From NCBI GenBank assembly GCA_022497155.1, contig MU385756.1:124001-188000 (forward strand): 64,000 nt of DNA, read 5' to 3'. Of the stretch, positions 1 to 13,535 are shown one piece after another. A program made the position numbers and the translations under genes. The notes under the pieces are model-generated. The model worked only from the letters and a program-made list of their open reading frames with translations, did no database searches and was not told the DNA's origin. Numbering within the stretch: the stretch's first letter is position 1; each line of letters starts with the position of its first letter. The DNA is from Whalleya microplaca (Eukaryota; Ascomycota; Sordariomycetes; Xylariales; Xylariaceae).

Positions 1-3000
1 ATCTGAAAGCAGCCTATTAGTATCTAGGACCCTAGGACCCTTACTGCGTAGAGCTCTGCGTGGAGTCATGAACTCTGGGTCGCCCCGCCTTGCCAACATG
101 ATTGACTTAATACTTCAATCATGATTGCTTCAACAAGTTGCATTCATAAGCTGCCTGCCTTGATTTAAAGTCATGGCATCTGTTCAAGGTTACGCCGCCA
201 GCCAAATATCTACAGTAGCTGCAGAGCGGACGGACGGGTCTCGGCCTATTGTTATCCCAATGCGACGGTAAAGTCCCCTCCCTCGGCAACTCTTACTCTG
301 GGTCCAGCATATGTCTGCTTCATTTATACCTGGCTGCCCAAGTTAAGATGACTACGCCATCACAAATCGGCCGACAATTGACCTAGTCCTCCTTCGGTAA
401 GCCAATACACTTCGCTTTCATCGATTTCAGTGACGGAATTATCCTTCCTAAGCTTCCGGAGTGGGGGAAAGGAATGACGAGTAGCAAGGGTGCCACGGAA
501 CACCCAGACCGTGGCTCAGGGATTCAGGGCACCCTTTGATGTCGTGTGGAAAACAAGGGACTATCCTAGTAACCTACACAACAATTCTTGACCCGGATAG
601 GATGCGGTCAAAGGAATCACCAACTGACAGCTGCCTACATGTAGGTGTTGGTGCTAGTATGTAATACGTACAGCAGCTCACATTATACTGTTCTGACTGT
701 CGAGTGGTCCTATTGTCTTCTGCATTGCAGATGCCAAGGGTTCGCTCAGGCCACTGCAGCTTTCTTCATGCACCCGACAGCCTCTAACAAGGCGATCCCA
801 CTTACAGGAACTCTTCGCTTTCTCACGATAGTCATTCTCTGCACCCGCCCTGACACCCTGCCACCTTGGTACCGCAAAGGCATGCGGTGATCTTGACGTG
901 ATGAAGAATACATATGTAAGAGAAAGCATCCGTTGGTCAAGATCGCCATATGTATAATATTGCATCCGTCTTCCCCGAGATCGATACTTTACCAGCGGAG
1001 TAACGACAGGAGGTATCCGTTACCTCCTTGAGACTTGAGTTTGTGCGAGATATAAAATCCAAAGCACTGAAAGTTAAACAAACACTCCTTTCTACAACTG
1101 TAGTAAGGCGCTTGATATGCTTCCGATTCTCAAGGTAGGGCTTCACTATATGTACTATAGCAGGAGGTGGCGGGCGGCAAGAAGTTTAACTTTAAGATGA
1201 CAGGATGAAAGCATGGCGACTTTCCGCTAGGCAAGTTCCGTTCCAAATCCTAGGTCAGCCCACACAAGTGGGCTGAATGGGCTCGCCTATCAGACGCCCC
1301 TCGATCTTGTACTATGTATCTTGAGTTAGACCGATGCGCCTTTTATTTAGTCGCCTCATCGGTTTAGGTTAGGTCAGATCATATCGGCGTTAAAAGCCGA
1401 TGGGTCTCATATTCAAAATTGTATGTCCTACGTAGGATGGGGGCCAGACTGACGTTCGAATCTACCAGACTACATTTACCTACTACTACTACTACTACTA
1501 CGTATTCAACATGAACACAGAATAGCTTGTAACGACGTTCGGGCCTCTCTCGGCGCCTCCAGTCTCCAAGAGTGTTTATTCTTGGGTCATAAAGTAATAA
1601 ATCCAAGGGTCACAAGCAGATAGGTTCAAGAGCCGTTGCTTGTCTAGAGCGGTACCTTTATGCGATGCGATTATCTATCTATATCTAGACTAGGCGTACA
1701 TTAAGTCTCGTCCCCAATTCCAGGGTGCAATACTAGTCTGCTGCATGGCAGGTCTAATCTGTACCTACACACATACGTACACTGCATGCTAGGTATGCAC
1801 CTTGTAATTGCTTTCTTGTGTTGCGGATCAAATGCCGAAGTCGAAACCAGCGTACGTAGCTTGGTAACATGTAAGTAACGTGGGTAGGTAGAACACGAGG
1901 GCGATCTGCGAATGTCCACCCTCGTTCCCCGGCCTCCAGTACGTGATAGAGACACGATGGATTCGATACTGCATACGTAGTACGTACTACGGTCAAAGAC
2001 AACAGCCTCAACCTCTGAACAGGCTAGAGCTCTAGCCTAATTGACCTCGACACAATCACATTCTGACCGCTAATTCTTGCGCCAAGAAACATTTGGAACG
2101 TGGGACAGGCGCCGCCCGTGGACTACTATGTAATTACATTACAAGTCTAGACGATATAGGCAGTTGGGTTCGATGCTGATCTAGGCGTTTAAAAAGGTAC
2201 CGAAGAGATGGAATCGACCCAGCTGAAAGGCTTCATCATCAGAGTCTATCTACAATCTACATACGACGAGGTCTACTCCTCGTTTCTTATGCCCTTTGTT
2301 GATACATGCAGGTCAACTCGATCCCTTCTCTCCACCGGCATGGAACCCCTATCACCTCCCATCACCCCGAATTCCTAAAGATTTCAGGATTGCAGACATG
2401 CGCATTCCTGGACTTCCTGCGTCGCAATCTATAACCATGTGGGTGCACTGCACAGCCCTATCACCTATCAAGGCGTATAAGCTTCACGATTATGCTGCTT
2501 ATGTATGACAGTTTCACGACCGACCTGACGTGCGCATCTCCCATCACTCCACCACGAACCTGGCGAGTAGGAACAAGCTAGAATTGACGTCTGACGCTTC
2601 TGTCGCGACTAAGACGTTTCACTCTATAACAGGCCTGTTATTAATGCCCCACGCAGCACCATTTGGAGGTTAATGCCTGCATAGCATACCTGACTACAAT
2701 GGTACAGAGGTATTGCGCATCAAGTTGTTCCCCCCAAGCGCCTAATAAGTTTAGTATGGCAGCCGGCATAGGTCATGGCGGCTTTCGGGTTCTCTAGCGT
2801 GGCCTTAAGTCGATAGTCAACACAGGTTACTGTAATAGGTGCACATGTAGGCCCAAGACTTAGCGATATCCGTACAGGTAATATCGATATGTAATGAGTA
2901 GCGACTCTTAGTATACCAACTAACCTTAAGACAGTAACTCTATCGTACATTCGTTGGGGGGGTTTCGTAACTTCTGTGTAGTCTAAATCCGGCCACCCTT

Positions 3001-4093
3001 TCCAGGTAACTGACTCTTACCATTTTCAGTCTCTTGCTATGTATGTAAGTTGCATACCTAGGTATGGAACGACTGAGCATACATAGCACGATAGATAGGT
3101 AGGCATGCACTCTTTGAGTCTAGTTTATGTTGCCTCTTCTAGATAACTTCTAGAACGTTACGACGCATTCATGGCAACCCTATAGATAGTATCTCATGAA
3201 CAGGGTTAACCGTTGTTTCTTTCTCTCTCTCTTATAGATATAATATAGATAACTATAACATGTTTATAAATATCCTATAATGCTATACGGACTATGAGGT
3301 AACCAACAGAGGCTCTGGAAGTACCTGTACTCACATACTGTACTTTTGTATCTGTTACAAGAGCCACTCAACCCCCTGTGGCAGTTCGTGTGCGTTCCCC
3401 ACGACTCGCAATGGCTAGTGCTTTTTCCAGGGCCCTCCCACCACAACCACCCTAGAAACCTAGAAACAAGCCTGACAAGACTTCAGGGGGTTCTCTCTCT
3501 CTCTTGAGTCTCCGCCCCATTCTTTTTAGTTGGCATCCTCCACTCATAACAAGGCGTTGTTATCCCCTCATCTACCTGAATACCGGGTCTCCCTTAAGGG
3601 CAAGAGTCCATTTTCTAGCCCGTCTTCTAGTCTTTGCTGCTAGTAGCCCGATGTCCAGCCCATTCATTTGAATTATTACAAGTGTGACGTCCATCCCGCC
3701 GCCAGCCCGCTCCCCCCCTCCCACTCAATGTACATACATACATACTACATACATATACATACATACATACATACATACATCCATCCTAAGGTTAACCTAC
3801 CTTACATAGGTAGCTGTGGATATTTCTGAGGCCGTTAAACTGTGGCGCGTGCCCATCGCATTGTGCCGGCTCGCAGGTTCTTATTCTTATTCTTTCGCTT
3901 ATCCGCCCATCTTCTCGCCCCAATCCCCAATTTCACGTGTATCATTGACGACCGACGACGCGCGCCCGTGAGCCAATTCGACTTATATAACTCGAGAGAC
4001 GAACCAATGGTCACTTATTGATGCAAGTCGAAGTCGTAGCTCCATCTGGTCGTCGAGGGTCTCGAACCCAATAGGAAATCGAAGCAAGCAGCC
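1..4093. other. Gene-free left flank
   Basis: I see no gene here. Open frames are all under 100 codons, overlap on both strands and match no family I recognise. The stretch is of mixed composition, with a short run of TAC triplets near 1478-1502 and a TACA-type microsatellite near 3730-3784. The last few hundred bases before 4094 must contain the promoter and leader of the Zn2Cys6 gene, but no clear TATA box stands out. Confidence 0.6.
3730..3784. repeat. TACA-type microsatellite
   Basis: The run is made of TACA/CATA units with small interruptions, about 55 bases long, roughly 310 bases upstream of the Zn2Cys6 gene start. It is an imperfect tetranucleotide repeat with no other structure that I can see. 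Confidence 0.85.
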
Positions 4094-7000
4094 ATGTCGA
4101 ACAACAACAATAACAGCAATGACCAGTCGGTTCGACGGCTGCTGCCGCAGAGCTCACATCTAAACTCCTTCTCCTTTGCGCCGCCGACTTACCAACCCCC
4201 GAGGGAGACTCAAAAGAGTGCGGCCTATGATCATGTCCCGTGTTCTTGCGTAGTCAATAATTCTAACGTGCGTGGCCGCAGATTATGTCTTTGTGGACGA
4301 ACATAACCGGCATAAGCGGTTGAAGGGTATGCTATTGTCCTTTGCTGAATGTAGACAGTGGAGAAAGGCAAAACTGACGGAAGCGCTTGGCGACAGTTAT
4401 GAGGGCCTGCGAAGGTTGTCGGAGGAGAAAAATTAAATGCGACGCTGCCACCACGAACACATGGCCCTGTTCCGCCTGCATCCGCCTCAAGCTTCACTGT
4501 GTCCGGCCTAACGGGCAGTATGATGGTTCGCCGACGGAATCGCAGTCCTATGAAGCTCCCAGACCCGAGTATGAAGTCGCGCACGGGCAAGATAGCTTCA
4601 GGCATATGCCCATGCAGCAGCAACCGCCACCGCCCATGATGGCCGGCCAGCCGAAGCCGGGAATGTACCCATCGCCCGGCGCGTATGCAGAACACCAAGG
4701 CGTGTATTCGCCCGTCCCGTATGGAGATGCGCCGGGACCGCAGCATCATATGCAGTATGCTAGTGTGCCGCAAGTAGGAGTCATGGATCAGTCTTATGCT
4801 CCAGCCAGTGTATTCCCGACTCCACCGATGCACCAGCATTCGGCGCACTCCGAATCGTCCCCTGAGTCTCATTACGCTGATCACTACCAACAGCATGATC
4901 TTGCAGACCTCCTAGGAGCTCTCAAGGTCAATGAAGCTGGGACAGGTTTGTCTTTCTTGTCGTTTTGCTGTTTAAGGGTGCTGACATATCGAAGCTCCGT
5001 ATCTAAACAACAAAGCGGCTCTGAGGGGGGAAGAAGAAGAGCCCGCGATCGAGGAGGCCGACGATCTCAGATACGCGCTGCCACCTATGCTGTCAGGGCC
5101 TGGTTCGAAAATACGGATCCCCCCTGAACTGATGCCGGACGATGAAACGATTATGCAGTATTTTGATCTTTATTTTGCAAACGTACATCCCTATGTCCCG
5201 GTATTAAACAAAGCCCAGTTGTACCAGCAGTGGCATACGAACCGAGAATCGATATCACCTCTATTGTTGGAAGCTATTTTTGCAGTGGCCGGCCGTCTTG
5301 CTGACGAGCCAGCCCAAGGGCAGCAATGGATTGCGCTAGCTTCGAGTAAGAGCTTCGAGCAGACTTTAATCCAGACCTGAAGCTGATAGCCCGTAGAACA
5401 TGCCGATTCCTTCATGGATGTGCCTCGTCTGAGCACTCTTCAAGCACTCCTGATCATTTTGAAGGCTAGGGAGGCGGTGCCAAAACGTGGTTATTATTAT
5501 CGATCTTGGATGTCCATTGTGCATTGCGTCGCAATGGCTAAGGATCTTGGACTCGACGAGCATTTCGAAACGCACAAAACTGGCAGGCCCTGCGGATCGT
5601 CTCCGATAGAATGCTTGACGAAGAGTCGAGTATGGCAGACGATATTTGTCTGCGAGACGATGATAGCTGCACCTCAAGGTACGAACCCTTCACTACTCCT
5701 TGCAGACTGCTCCCTGTGGGCCTAACAGTAATCTAGGACGAAACGATCTCTCCGTGGACCCCGATACCCTCGATTTTAGCGTTCCAAGACCTATGCATGG
5801 TGTTGATGATTCGGATTATCATGTCACTCGAAATTTCACGTATCTAGCCCGGATCGTTCGCAATATCCACCAGATGAACACGGTCTACTTCAAGGTCAAG
5901 AAGAGGAAGGATTGGGGCATCGATCCCGAATTCATGCAACTGAACCCGACCCTGAACGCGTGGCTCACTGATCTCCCACCTGATCTGTGTATCACATTCC
6001 CAACGGATGGATCTCCGCCCTGGCTCCCCTCGCATTTCATTGGAAACCTGCATTCGTACTATTATTTGAGCGTCATTCTTCTTCACCGGCCGCAGTTGAC
6101 ATTCTTGGAACCCATGGCTATCGACGGGCAGTGGAAATCGCACATGCTTATTTGCTACTCCTCAGCTAAAGCTTTGTGTCGTCTTCAGGAGTCGATGCTG
6201 CAGTCGTTTGGCTTGAGTGGACTCCAGTGCATGCAACGAGGCATCAGTTTCACTATTTACGCTGTCCTTTCTTGCATTGTTCTGCACCTAGTGGGTTCAT
6301 GCGTTTTTCTACGTGTTTTTTTAGACCGAGCAGGGCAAAGCAAGGCTAATGACTTATACAGGTGGCTCTAACCTCGCCTGATCCGGAGCTCAATACGGAT
6401 GCTCGGGACTATTTCACACGCCATATGAGGATCTTGGAGAAGACAATGCATTCCTGGCCACTGCCAGAGATGTTGAAACAAATCGATGCTGTTCGGGAGG
6501 CCTTCTCGGCTGACACTAGGAAACCATTTGTCTTGAAGCCTAGTTTCCCGTATGGAAGTCCTCACCCTAGTAACAATTCGAGCCCACCTCGTGCAAATAC
6601 GTTCAAGCCCCCAATGCTTCGGACAACCTCGTTGGACCCGAGCATGGATTCACAGGCTGGTCAACACTCGCAAGTCAGTTATGCCAACCATCCCATGACG
6701 CCCATATCTGCTAGTTCTGGGGACAACAAGAGTGACTCTCCTGCTATACAGTCGCTCTCCATGATAGCCCCTGGCCAGAATGCACAGGCCTCGAGCCTTT
6801 CCCACGGGATGTCGCTAGGGGATCACTCGACATGGAACCCTTCCCGCATATTTGAGTAAGTTCCCGGGAGTTGGGTAGGACAACTTACGCAACTTACTGA
6901 CTTGATGCCCGCAGTCAATGGAATACCACTTTCGGTACGCAGCAGCTTCAATCACAGTCAACTTCGGTTGCCTCGCAGTCCAGTTCTCTAAGTATTCCCT

Positions 7001-7239
7001 CATCTTCAGGTGCCCCCGAAGTTCCGACTTCCCAGGATATCCAAATTGCCACCGCCTCCCTCCCGGCAATAACGCAGGCTCTGCCCCCACATCAGTACTC
7101 GGCTCCACCTGTGCAGACGTTTGTTACGCCAGCCATGTGGCAGGAATCAGTCGCCAGTGTTTACGAAGGAGGACTTAAGAGGTCTTGGGACTACGACAGT
7201 GGCACCTCGATTGCTGAAACAATGAACAAGCGCCGCTAA
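4094..7239 (+). CDS. Zn2Cys6 fungal-specific transcription factor
   Basis: Predicted nuclear DNA-binding regulator of about 915 residues. Proposed exons: 4094-4241, 4282-4326, 4397-4945, 4995-5345, 5397-5678, 5737-6290, 6362-6855, 6915-7239; the lengths add to an exact multiple of three. The binuclear zinc cluster is complete at about residues 69-99 with spacing C-x2-C-x6-C-x9-C-x2-C-x6-C (CEGCRRRKIKC followed by CSACIRLKLHC), preceded by a conserved basic run (VDEHNRHKRLKVMR). A Gln/Pro/Met-rich linker follows, then a fungal transcription-factor middle homology region from about residue 290 (exons 4-6), and a Ser/Gln-rich tail. The first donor is the least certain border: only an unremarkable GT at 4242 keeps the frame into exon 2, where the conserved basic run is encoded. 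I know the family but not the target genes, so I give no symbol. A stress, carbon or metabolic regulator is possible. Confidence 0.88.
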
Positions 7240-10124
7240 CCTATCTATGATCATGAACGCCCACGTGGATACCACCTTCTCTGTTCGTGCTGCAATGATC
7301 GACTACGGAACGACTTATGACTCCATATGTGACAGTTACCGGCCCGTGGAATTACGTCAATTGTGTTCCCCACCCTCTCGCTCTTTTATCGCGCTTTTAC
7401 ACCTTCACAGATTACCTCCATTTTTTCAAACTATCATACATGTATAACAGGGGTTATCGTCAAGACTCAACAGGGCCGGATACGACGGAGATCAGACGGA
7501 TGGCAATGAAAAGGCAAAGTTATCTTTTTTGTTCCTCCCCACAGGGGGAGAAGACTCATACATGACGTGTAAAGTAAATAACGAAGGAGGTTACACAAAA
7601 TATCTTGGGACGAGGATGAGACGGGAGGTCTGGCTCAGGGGTAAAAACCGGCGAGTGTAGGTGGTCCCGTAGCGGTGTTTCCTTTTTGGAGAGAGAGAGA
7701 AGACTGAGCGATGGTTCGAAACCCTTCTTTTTACGCATGGCGTTCTCGGGGGGTAGCATTTGGGAAGCGACACAACCATGAGACACAAGATAAGGTTGGC
7801 TTGGCCTGGTAACTTTATATTCTGGGAGTTTCCTTTTGTACGATAGGATCTGCATGGCGATGCGCGGGTTGTGTGTCTATCTTTCTTGGGATAGCCTACC
7901 TACTTGATGATACCACAAGCAAATGCCCTCTACTAGCAGTGGGATGGGACGGATACCCAATGGGAAATGGAGGAGAGCTCTATGTTTTTTCGCCGGTCCG
8001 GGTTCTATATACCTCTCGTGTTCGGGTAACTACTATACTCCCACGTGTACCTATTTATATATATGGGCGTGGGCGTGGGTGTGTGCGTGTATATGTATGC
8101 GTGCGCGCGTGCATTGAGACGAGATCATAATGAGTTCGGAATATAATGAAGCGGTATGTTACGCAGTTGTTTAGAGGGACCCGTGGCGCAAGTGACATCT
8201 ACCAACCCAACAGACCTTACCTACTACCTTTGATAGCCGCAAGCGTACATATGCAACCGGACAGGACGACCTAACCTACCTCTAACTTGTTAGATGCCAA
8301 ATATGTTTGTTACAAGCCGGTAGCAGATAAGCCGTCACCAAGCTGTAACTAAACCGGCCAGGCGACGATGGTGTCAGTGATCAATGAGGTGCACTTGCAG
8401 CATTCGGTTGCCCGCGAACTGGGTAGCCAATGGGGATCTCGCTGTCTCGCGCGCGAGCTTACGTGCAGATCTCCCTCCCCAACCTACCTAGGTCCTATAA
8501 CACCCATGTCGCCCTCTCACTCACTCACTCCATGCCGCTGTTACCTACATATACCTGCTCGAGACTATTTCCACCAACCAGCGCCCGCGGTCGCTGCTCG
8601 AAAGCATGCGGCTGCGAGGTCCCAAAGGACTGTGCATAATCTTGCCGCTGCCGCGCCCAGACTTTTCGCTCCAGTTGATTGATTCTTCAGCAGCCGGCTA
8701 GCCAGCCAGCCAGCGGCCAGCAGGACTTGGCCGGTGGCGTCCTGCTTGGGTCTGTTATGGCAGCCACACGCACGCACGCAACGCACGCACATACATACGC
8801 AGCTGTTAGCACACTGGCGGTCAACCTCGGTTCTCGCCGGGGAGAGGCGTTCAATGGCCCTTATGCCTGCTATGTAGTTATTAATCAGCAGCCCGGGCTA
8901 CTTAGGCATTTGAATGCCTCGGGGTTTCGGAAACGTTGGGGGCCCTTTTTTAAATTTTCATCATTTTTGCTTCTGTTTCTTCATGCACATCTGTCGGTCT
9001 GTTCTGTCTGTTGGCTCGTGTCACATACCAACTTTGCTGACCTCGCCTCACCTCGGGATGTGGGATGTTGAGCAACGTCCAGGATTTCCGTTTAGTAAGA
9101 GGTATCTATCGATCCCCTCCTGCCCCCATCCATTCTCAGCCATCCCCCCCTCTATGTAGACCTCTCTGCCCCTTATTTTCGCCGAGGTCCCCCGCCCCCA
9201 CTCTGCCACCTTCGAACGGCGGCGCGCGGCATTGTACATACGTACATTGGATAGGTATGTACGTAGAAGGTTTTCTTTTTGCAGCTGAAAGAAAACAGAT
9301 CATGGTGGTGCTGCGGTGAACCCACACGCTTGGGAAACGGGCCGGATGGGAATCCTGGCAGCCTTAGCACAGCACTCATTCACTCATTCACTCGCTCGCT
9401 CAACTCGGCGGCGGCTGATGACATCACGTATAACGGTTCTGGGAGTCGGGACTCTTGGAACTTCTCGATTGGTCTAGTGGCTGGGGTAGCGTGGCTGCTT
9501 GTCGATCGTGGTGTTGCATTGTACGGAATAATACAGGACTGGACACACCGCAGGTGACCGGGGTTCGGCGACTCGGCCGGGACCAGGTGGCGGCGGGTGG
9601 CAGCATTCCTGTGAGTGAAGTCGTTTTTGGGTGGTCTCCTACCCCTTTTTCAAGTAGTTTGGTAGTGAAGCGCATCTCCGAATACCATCTATGTATGTGG
9701 ACCCTATTGTCTATTGACTTGATTCTGTTCCTTTTCGTTCATCAATTCTTGTTGCTGCGGCTTTCTCAGGTAAGAAGCGTATTATGTTAGTTGTCTCGAA
9801 AAAATATGTGATAGGATGGTTCTCATCTAAGTAAGCGGCTTCGGAATGGATCCTAAGTTTCCTGTAATGTGTTAGGAATGCAAGCAGTTAGAGACATTCA
9901 TTTCTAAAGAGCGACGTATTCTGAGAATATGCAGGAGCCCCTAGTAGATAATCTTACACTAGGTACCATCAGCCTTACGAATCTATTACTTAGGTAGCGG
10001 GAAATTTCTGCACGTCAACTTCGTACATATGCAAAAGGGGTGGCGCGCGAGTGAATGAGAGTATTATTGCTAATTATATGCTAATGCTATTACGCGATAT
10101 GGCTTGGCTGGAAGGTCGATAGAC
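7240..10124. other. Gene-free interval with simple repeats
   Basis: No convincing gene. There are short low-complexity tracts: a GA run near 7690-7702, GT/GC-rich alternation near 8067-8112, and ACGC repeats near 8769-8790. Short frames on both strands overlap each other and resemble no family. The interval separates the 3' end of the Zn2Cys6 gene from the 3' end of the HET gene, so it contains both terminators. Confidence 0.55.
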
Positions 10125-11996
10125 TTAGGCAATCCATATCCGATGATTTGCATCATCACGATATGCCTCGCCCTGCATGATGCCCCTCAGGTAGCAATCG
10201 CCTTGTAATGTCCATTGGGAACCTTTCGCTCTCAATATCAAGGGTACCTTAGCACCCTTCACCACAACGATCTCATCGCCGGCTTCTGCTAGAGCGGATC
10301 CCACCCCAATATATCCCTTATCTGTCCGGAACATTCGACGATCTGCCAACGACGAAAGGTGTATTCTAAAGTCCAACGTCATCTGGTCGGTTCGATCGTA
10401 GAAGAGTATAGCGTGACACAGGTAGACAACTTTGTCAACAAGCCACTCGGGAAGGAACTTTGGAAGAGCGCTGAACCATCTAGCTATCGTAGCGTCCCGC
10501 TCAAGAATGTCCAGTTGCGCTCGTAGTGTCTCGATACTTTCGCTACTCGACTCAGTTGTTATGGTCTGGACGAATGCATCGCGAATTAGCTCGCCGGTAA
10601 CATAAGGCCGTTTATTCGAGATCTGAGCAACCTGAGACCACTCCGATAGGACGAAGGCGCACTTCGGAATGCGTACACCAGGGAAATCCGACCGCGGTAA
10701 AGAGTCTATTCTCATAGTTGTGCCAACGGCGGCAATACGATCCACGTAATGGCCTTGAACACCAAGTATGGTGGAGTCCTCCCCGCCAAACTCGAATTGA
10801 GCCTCTGATTGCCCGCTAGTGGCAAAGGCGAGATCATTAATGTCAGAATAATTGGCTAAGCCTAAGGGGGCGGTAAGTCGGGTGTTAGTCCAGTCGGGTA
10901 CCCACGATGGTAGGTTCGGAGGGCCCATCCCGGAAAGACGTCGTGGGACGGAGAGTATGTTAAGATCCGATGAATGTCCCAGTATCTCTTTTGCCACAGC
11001 AGTGTATAATTTGGCAGTGTCTATGTTGTAATCGGGTTGTAAAGCCTTGACGTTTGCCAGCTCAGCCTTCGTCAAGACACTTAGACCAAAAATCTTGTCT
11101 CTAGGATCTGTAGAGTGTAGTATTCGATATCGAAACAAGACGCTGAGAAGGCTGCGCCGAATGCCGGCACACCACTCCGCCCGGGCCCTCTCGAGTATGA
11201 AGACGTACGCATTACGAACATGGTCAGCTAAGTAAAGATTGAGATGATCCTGGGCAGTGATGGCGTTTATAAGATCAGTCCAGCTAATAGAAGAAGTTCC
11301 ACATAATGCTGTTGCGTGTGCTGCCAGCGCAAGTTCCTGCACGACCCAGACCCTCGTGAACCACAGTCTATTAATGATTTTGGCGAAGGCCGACAGCCGA
11401 GGGAATTCCGATGAGCTTTGGAACTTTCCAAAGAACTTCTGCGCTGCCTCGTCGTTGAAGGTGAGGTTTTCGAGAGAGCCCCCTTGAGAGGTGAAATGAC
11501 GACAGGCCTGCGCAATATCAGAGGCCACTTCGATGCCCTTGTTGCTCTCGTCCTGCTCTTCACCGAGCCATATGAGCACCTGGCTGGCTTTAGAGTAGAT
11601 GTCCTTCATGCGACGGACCTGGCGCCCTCGCTCCTCCTTGTCGTCTTGGTTGATGCAAATGGCGTCGGCCCACAGGCTTCTACTCTCTGACGGTAATCGG
11701 AGATGGCGCAGCACGGTGTCAAGGTTGACAGTGATACTCAGCCTCCTATCGTTACAAGTAATGTCGCATCTATTATGAGGATCACCCCAGACGTAGGAGA
11801 TGGCCTCGTATAGGGGTGACTTACTTATGTCTCCATGATGCAGATTGCATCTCAATGGCTCATCGCCTGATCCGGGCAGCAGCGTCAAAATTCGAAATAG
11901 ATTGCATTCTGGCTCAACACCGAAAGGCACATAGCAATACGAATCCATGTTCCATATAAATGGGCCTATTATTACGACATGGGGACCAGTCTCCAA
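10125..11996 (-). CDS. HET-domain protein (heterokaryon incompatibility type)
   Basis: Single-exon gene for 623 residues. The HET domain lies at about residues 62-220 and shows the family signatures in order: YEAISYVWGDP, then LWADAICINQDD, then the region ending in VLIWLGEE. HET domains occur in fungal non-self recognition (vegetative incompatibility) proteins and can trigger cell death when activated; many paralogues have no known partner. The C-terminal 400 residues match no domain I can name; they include a PSWVPDW motif often seen downstream in this family. I see no NACHT, WD or ankyrin repeats, so this is the short HET-only architecture. The frame is intact, which is notable beside the decayed AT-rich DNA that follows. 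The start at 11996 could instead be the Met 16 codons downstream. Confidence 0.93.
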   Translation of the reverse strand: METGPHVVIIGPFIWNMDSYCYVPFGVEPECNLFRILTLLPGSGDEPLRCNLHHGDISKSPLYEAISYVWGDPHNRCDITCNDRRLSITVNLDTVLRHLRLPSESRSLWADAICINQDDKEERGRQVRRMKDIYSKASQVLIWLGEEQDESNKGIEVASDIAQACRHFTSQGGSLENLTFNDEAAQKFFGKFQSSSEFPRLSAFAKIINRLWFTRVWVVQELALAAHATALCGTSSISWTDLINAITAQDHLNLYLADHVRNAYVFILERARAEWCAGIRRSLLSVLFRYRILHSTDPRDKIFGLSVLTKAELANVKALQPDYNIDTAKLYTAVAKEILGHSSDLNILSVPRRLSGMGPPNLPSWVPDWTNTRLTAPLGLANYSDINDLAFATSGQSEAQFEFGGEDSTILGVQGHYVDRIAAVGTTMRIDSLPRSDFPGVRIPKCAFVLSEWSQVAQISNKRPYVTGELIRDAFVQTITTESSSESIETLRAQLDILERDATIARWFSALPKFLPEWLVDKVVYLCHAILFYDRTDQMTLDFRIHLSSLADRRMFRTDKGYIGVGSALAEAGDEIVVVKGAKVPLILRAKGSQWTLQGDCYLRGIMQGEAYRDDANHRIWIA

Positions 11997-12901
11997 TTTG
12001 TCCTATATCGACTGACGGATTGATGTGATCGAGGACTATCATCAGCGTAGGTAGCATATATATGATAGACGAATATCCAGGCCAGAGCTATTAAGCTAGA
12101 TTACATAGATATCATCCAACCTAAAGGATTTAACCAAGCCCATAGGTGTTGGTTCGCAAGCAAATAGTTAATACGTTGGTATGCAACTTGCAATCCTGCA
12201 GTCCCCATATCGATCACCCCCTGCACTATGTGCTACATGTGATTGGCAGCAGCATCTACGACAAGAGCGGGTAACCAGGTGCGAATGCATCGAAGTCGGG
12301 GTAAGTTGGTGATCATAGCCTTTGGAATGCTGTGCAGTTAGTTCTACGGTAGCTGGGTAGTCTTCAAGTCGAGTCAAGTCAAGTCAAGTAGGTGGTCTGT
12401 AACTGTAAGAGAGCGAAGCTTGGTTTGAGTCACAAGTACATATATTTAAGAGAAGTGCACAAATGTAAGGGTGGTCAGCTTTTGGGCAGATGCACTAAAA
12501 CTCATCCTCATCACTCTGAGATATCTTGCCAGAGGAACACTAATTGAGTGAATTATGCGTGCCGTCGACCTAGACAATGACAACTGTCCACTGTTCATTG
12601 CCCCGTCGTAATATTCGGGAAAATTCCCCCAAGCCAAGGACGAGATATCCCAGAGGCCAAAACCCGGCTTTCACAACAAATTCCAAGTGTACTTTACAAC
12701 ATCTTAGGCAGGAGCACCCCCGGGGTCTTACTATTTGGATTGATGGCGTTTCCATAGACCATGGAAACGATGCTGGGAAGCAATATCAAATTCCCCTTAC
12801 GAGACATATATATATATATATATCATCTACCACGTATGCTTGCTTGTGAATAGCGATGAACCCACCGATGCAGCATTAAAATATATAAGTTAGGCAGCGA
12901 G

Positions 12902-13535
12902 ATGAAATTTTCTACCGTGTCGACTGCAACTATCTACTCCTGGATAGCTCGATCATGGGGTATTCGTCTTAAGGTTGCCTTTTATGTTACACTTTACTCG
13001 TTCTTTGCGTACACCTTGGCTACGAGTTTGACTACTTGGGAGACTCGGCGTACTGTTCTTCTCATGGTAATTGGGTTCAACCATTTATAGAGTAAAAATG
13101 GTTCTTCAAAGCCTAGGCCTCGCAGAGACGGCTATAAAGGTTTAGATGTCAGCAGCTAAAGGAGCCATCGGCATTGGGGATTTGATAGTTTTATTGGACA
13201 GCACGGATTTACAGAGCGAACCGCTATATCATGGCCAGTTCATATATTCCGTGCGGTGTTCTAAATGCAAATGACAGTGAATAGAGAGTCAAGTGACGAG
13301 CATCAGACGGCATTCAAGTTGTACCATGATCTATAATTATATCATCCCTAGCCATGATTTATGGAGTGGCTTCGTCGGATTTATTGCAGCTACTATAGAG
13401 GTTATTATTCTGTACAGCACGAAAATATTTTCTATCTACTGGTCACGATGGTTCGCCATCGGACTTATAGTGGTAGAAATATCCCTTCTTCTTACACTAG
13501 GTGCAGCATACGCTATGTTCTTGGCTAAGAAATGA
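12902..13535 (+). pseudogene. Possible remnant of a small multi-pass membrane protein
   Basis: Two open segments on the same strand look related. 12902-13090 encodes a piece with a hydrophobic stretch (VAFYVTLYSFFAYTLA), and 13293-13535 encodes two strong hydrophobic helices (GFVGFIAATIEVIILYS, then a second ending at the stop after FLAKK). About 200 bases between them contain stops in all frames that I followed, and no good splice pair joins them. It could be a decayed gene, a real gene with an intron I failed to define, or chance. I do not recognise the family. Confidence 0.22.

Noticed and set aside
4231..4896. 221-codon minus-strand frame opposite the Zn2Cys6 region
   Set aside because: The plus strand carries a clear zinc cluster; the antisense product has no recognisable feature.
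7705..7735. GGTTCGAAACC sequence resembling a tRNA T arm
   Set aside because: The flanks do not form the T stem and no acceptor, D or anticodon arm is found around it.
12807..12823. TA run as a possible promoter or origin
   Set aside because: Simple TA runs occur at several places here, including introns of SUP35 and UBC11, so this alone is no evidence of function.
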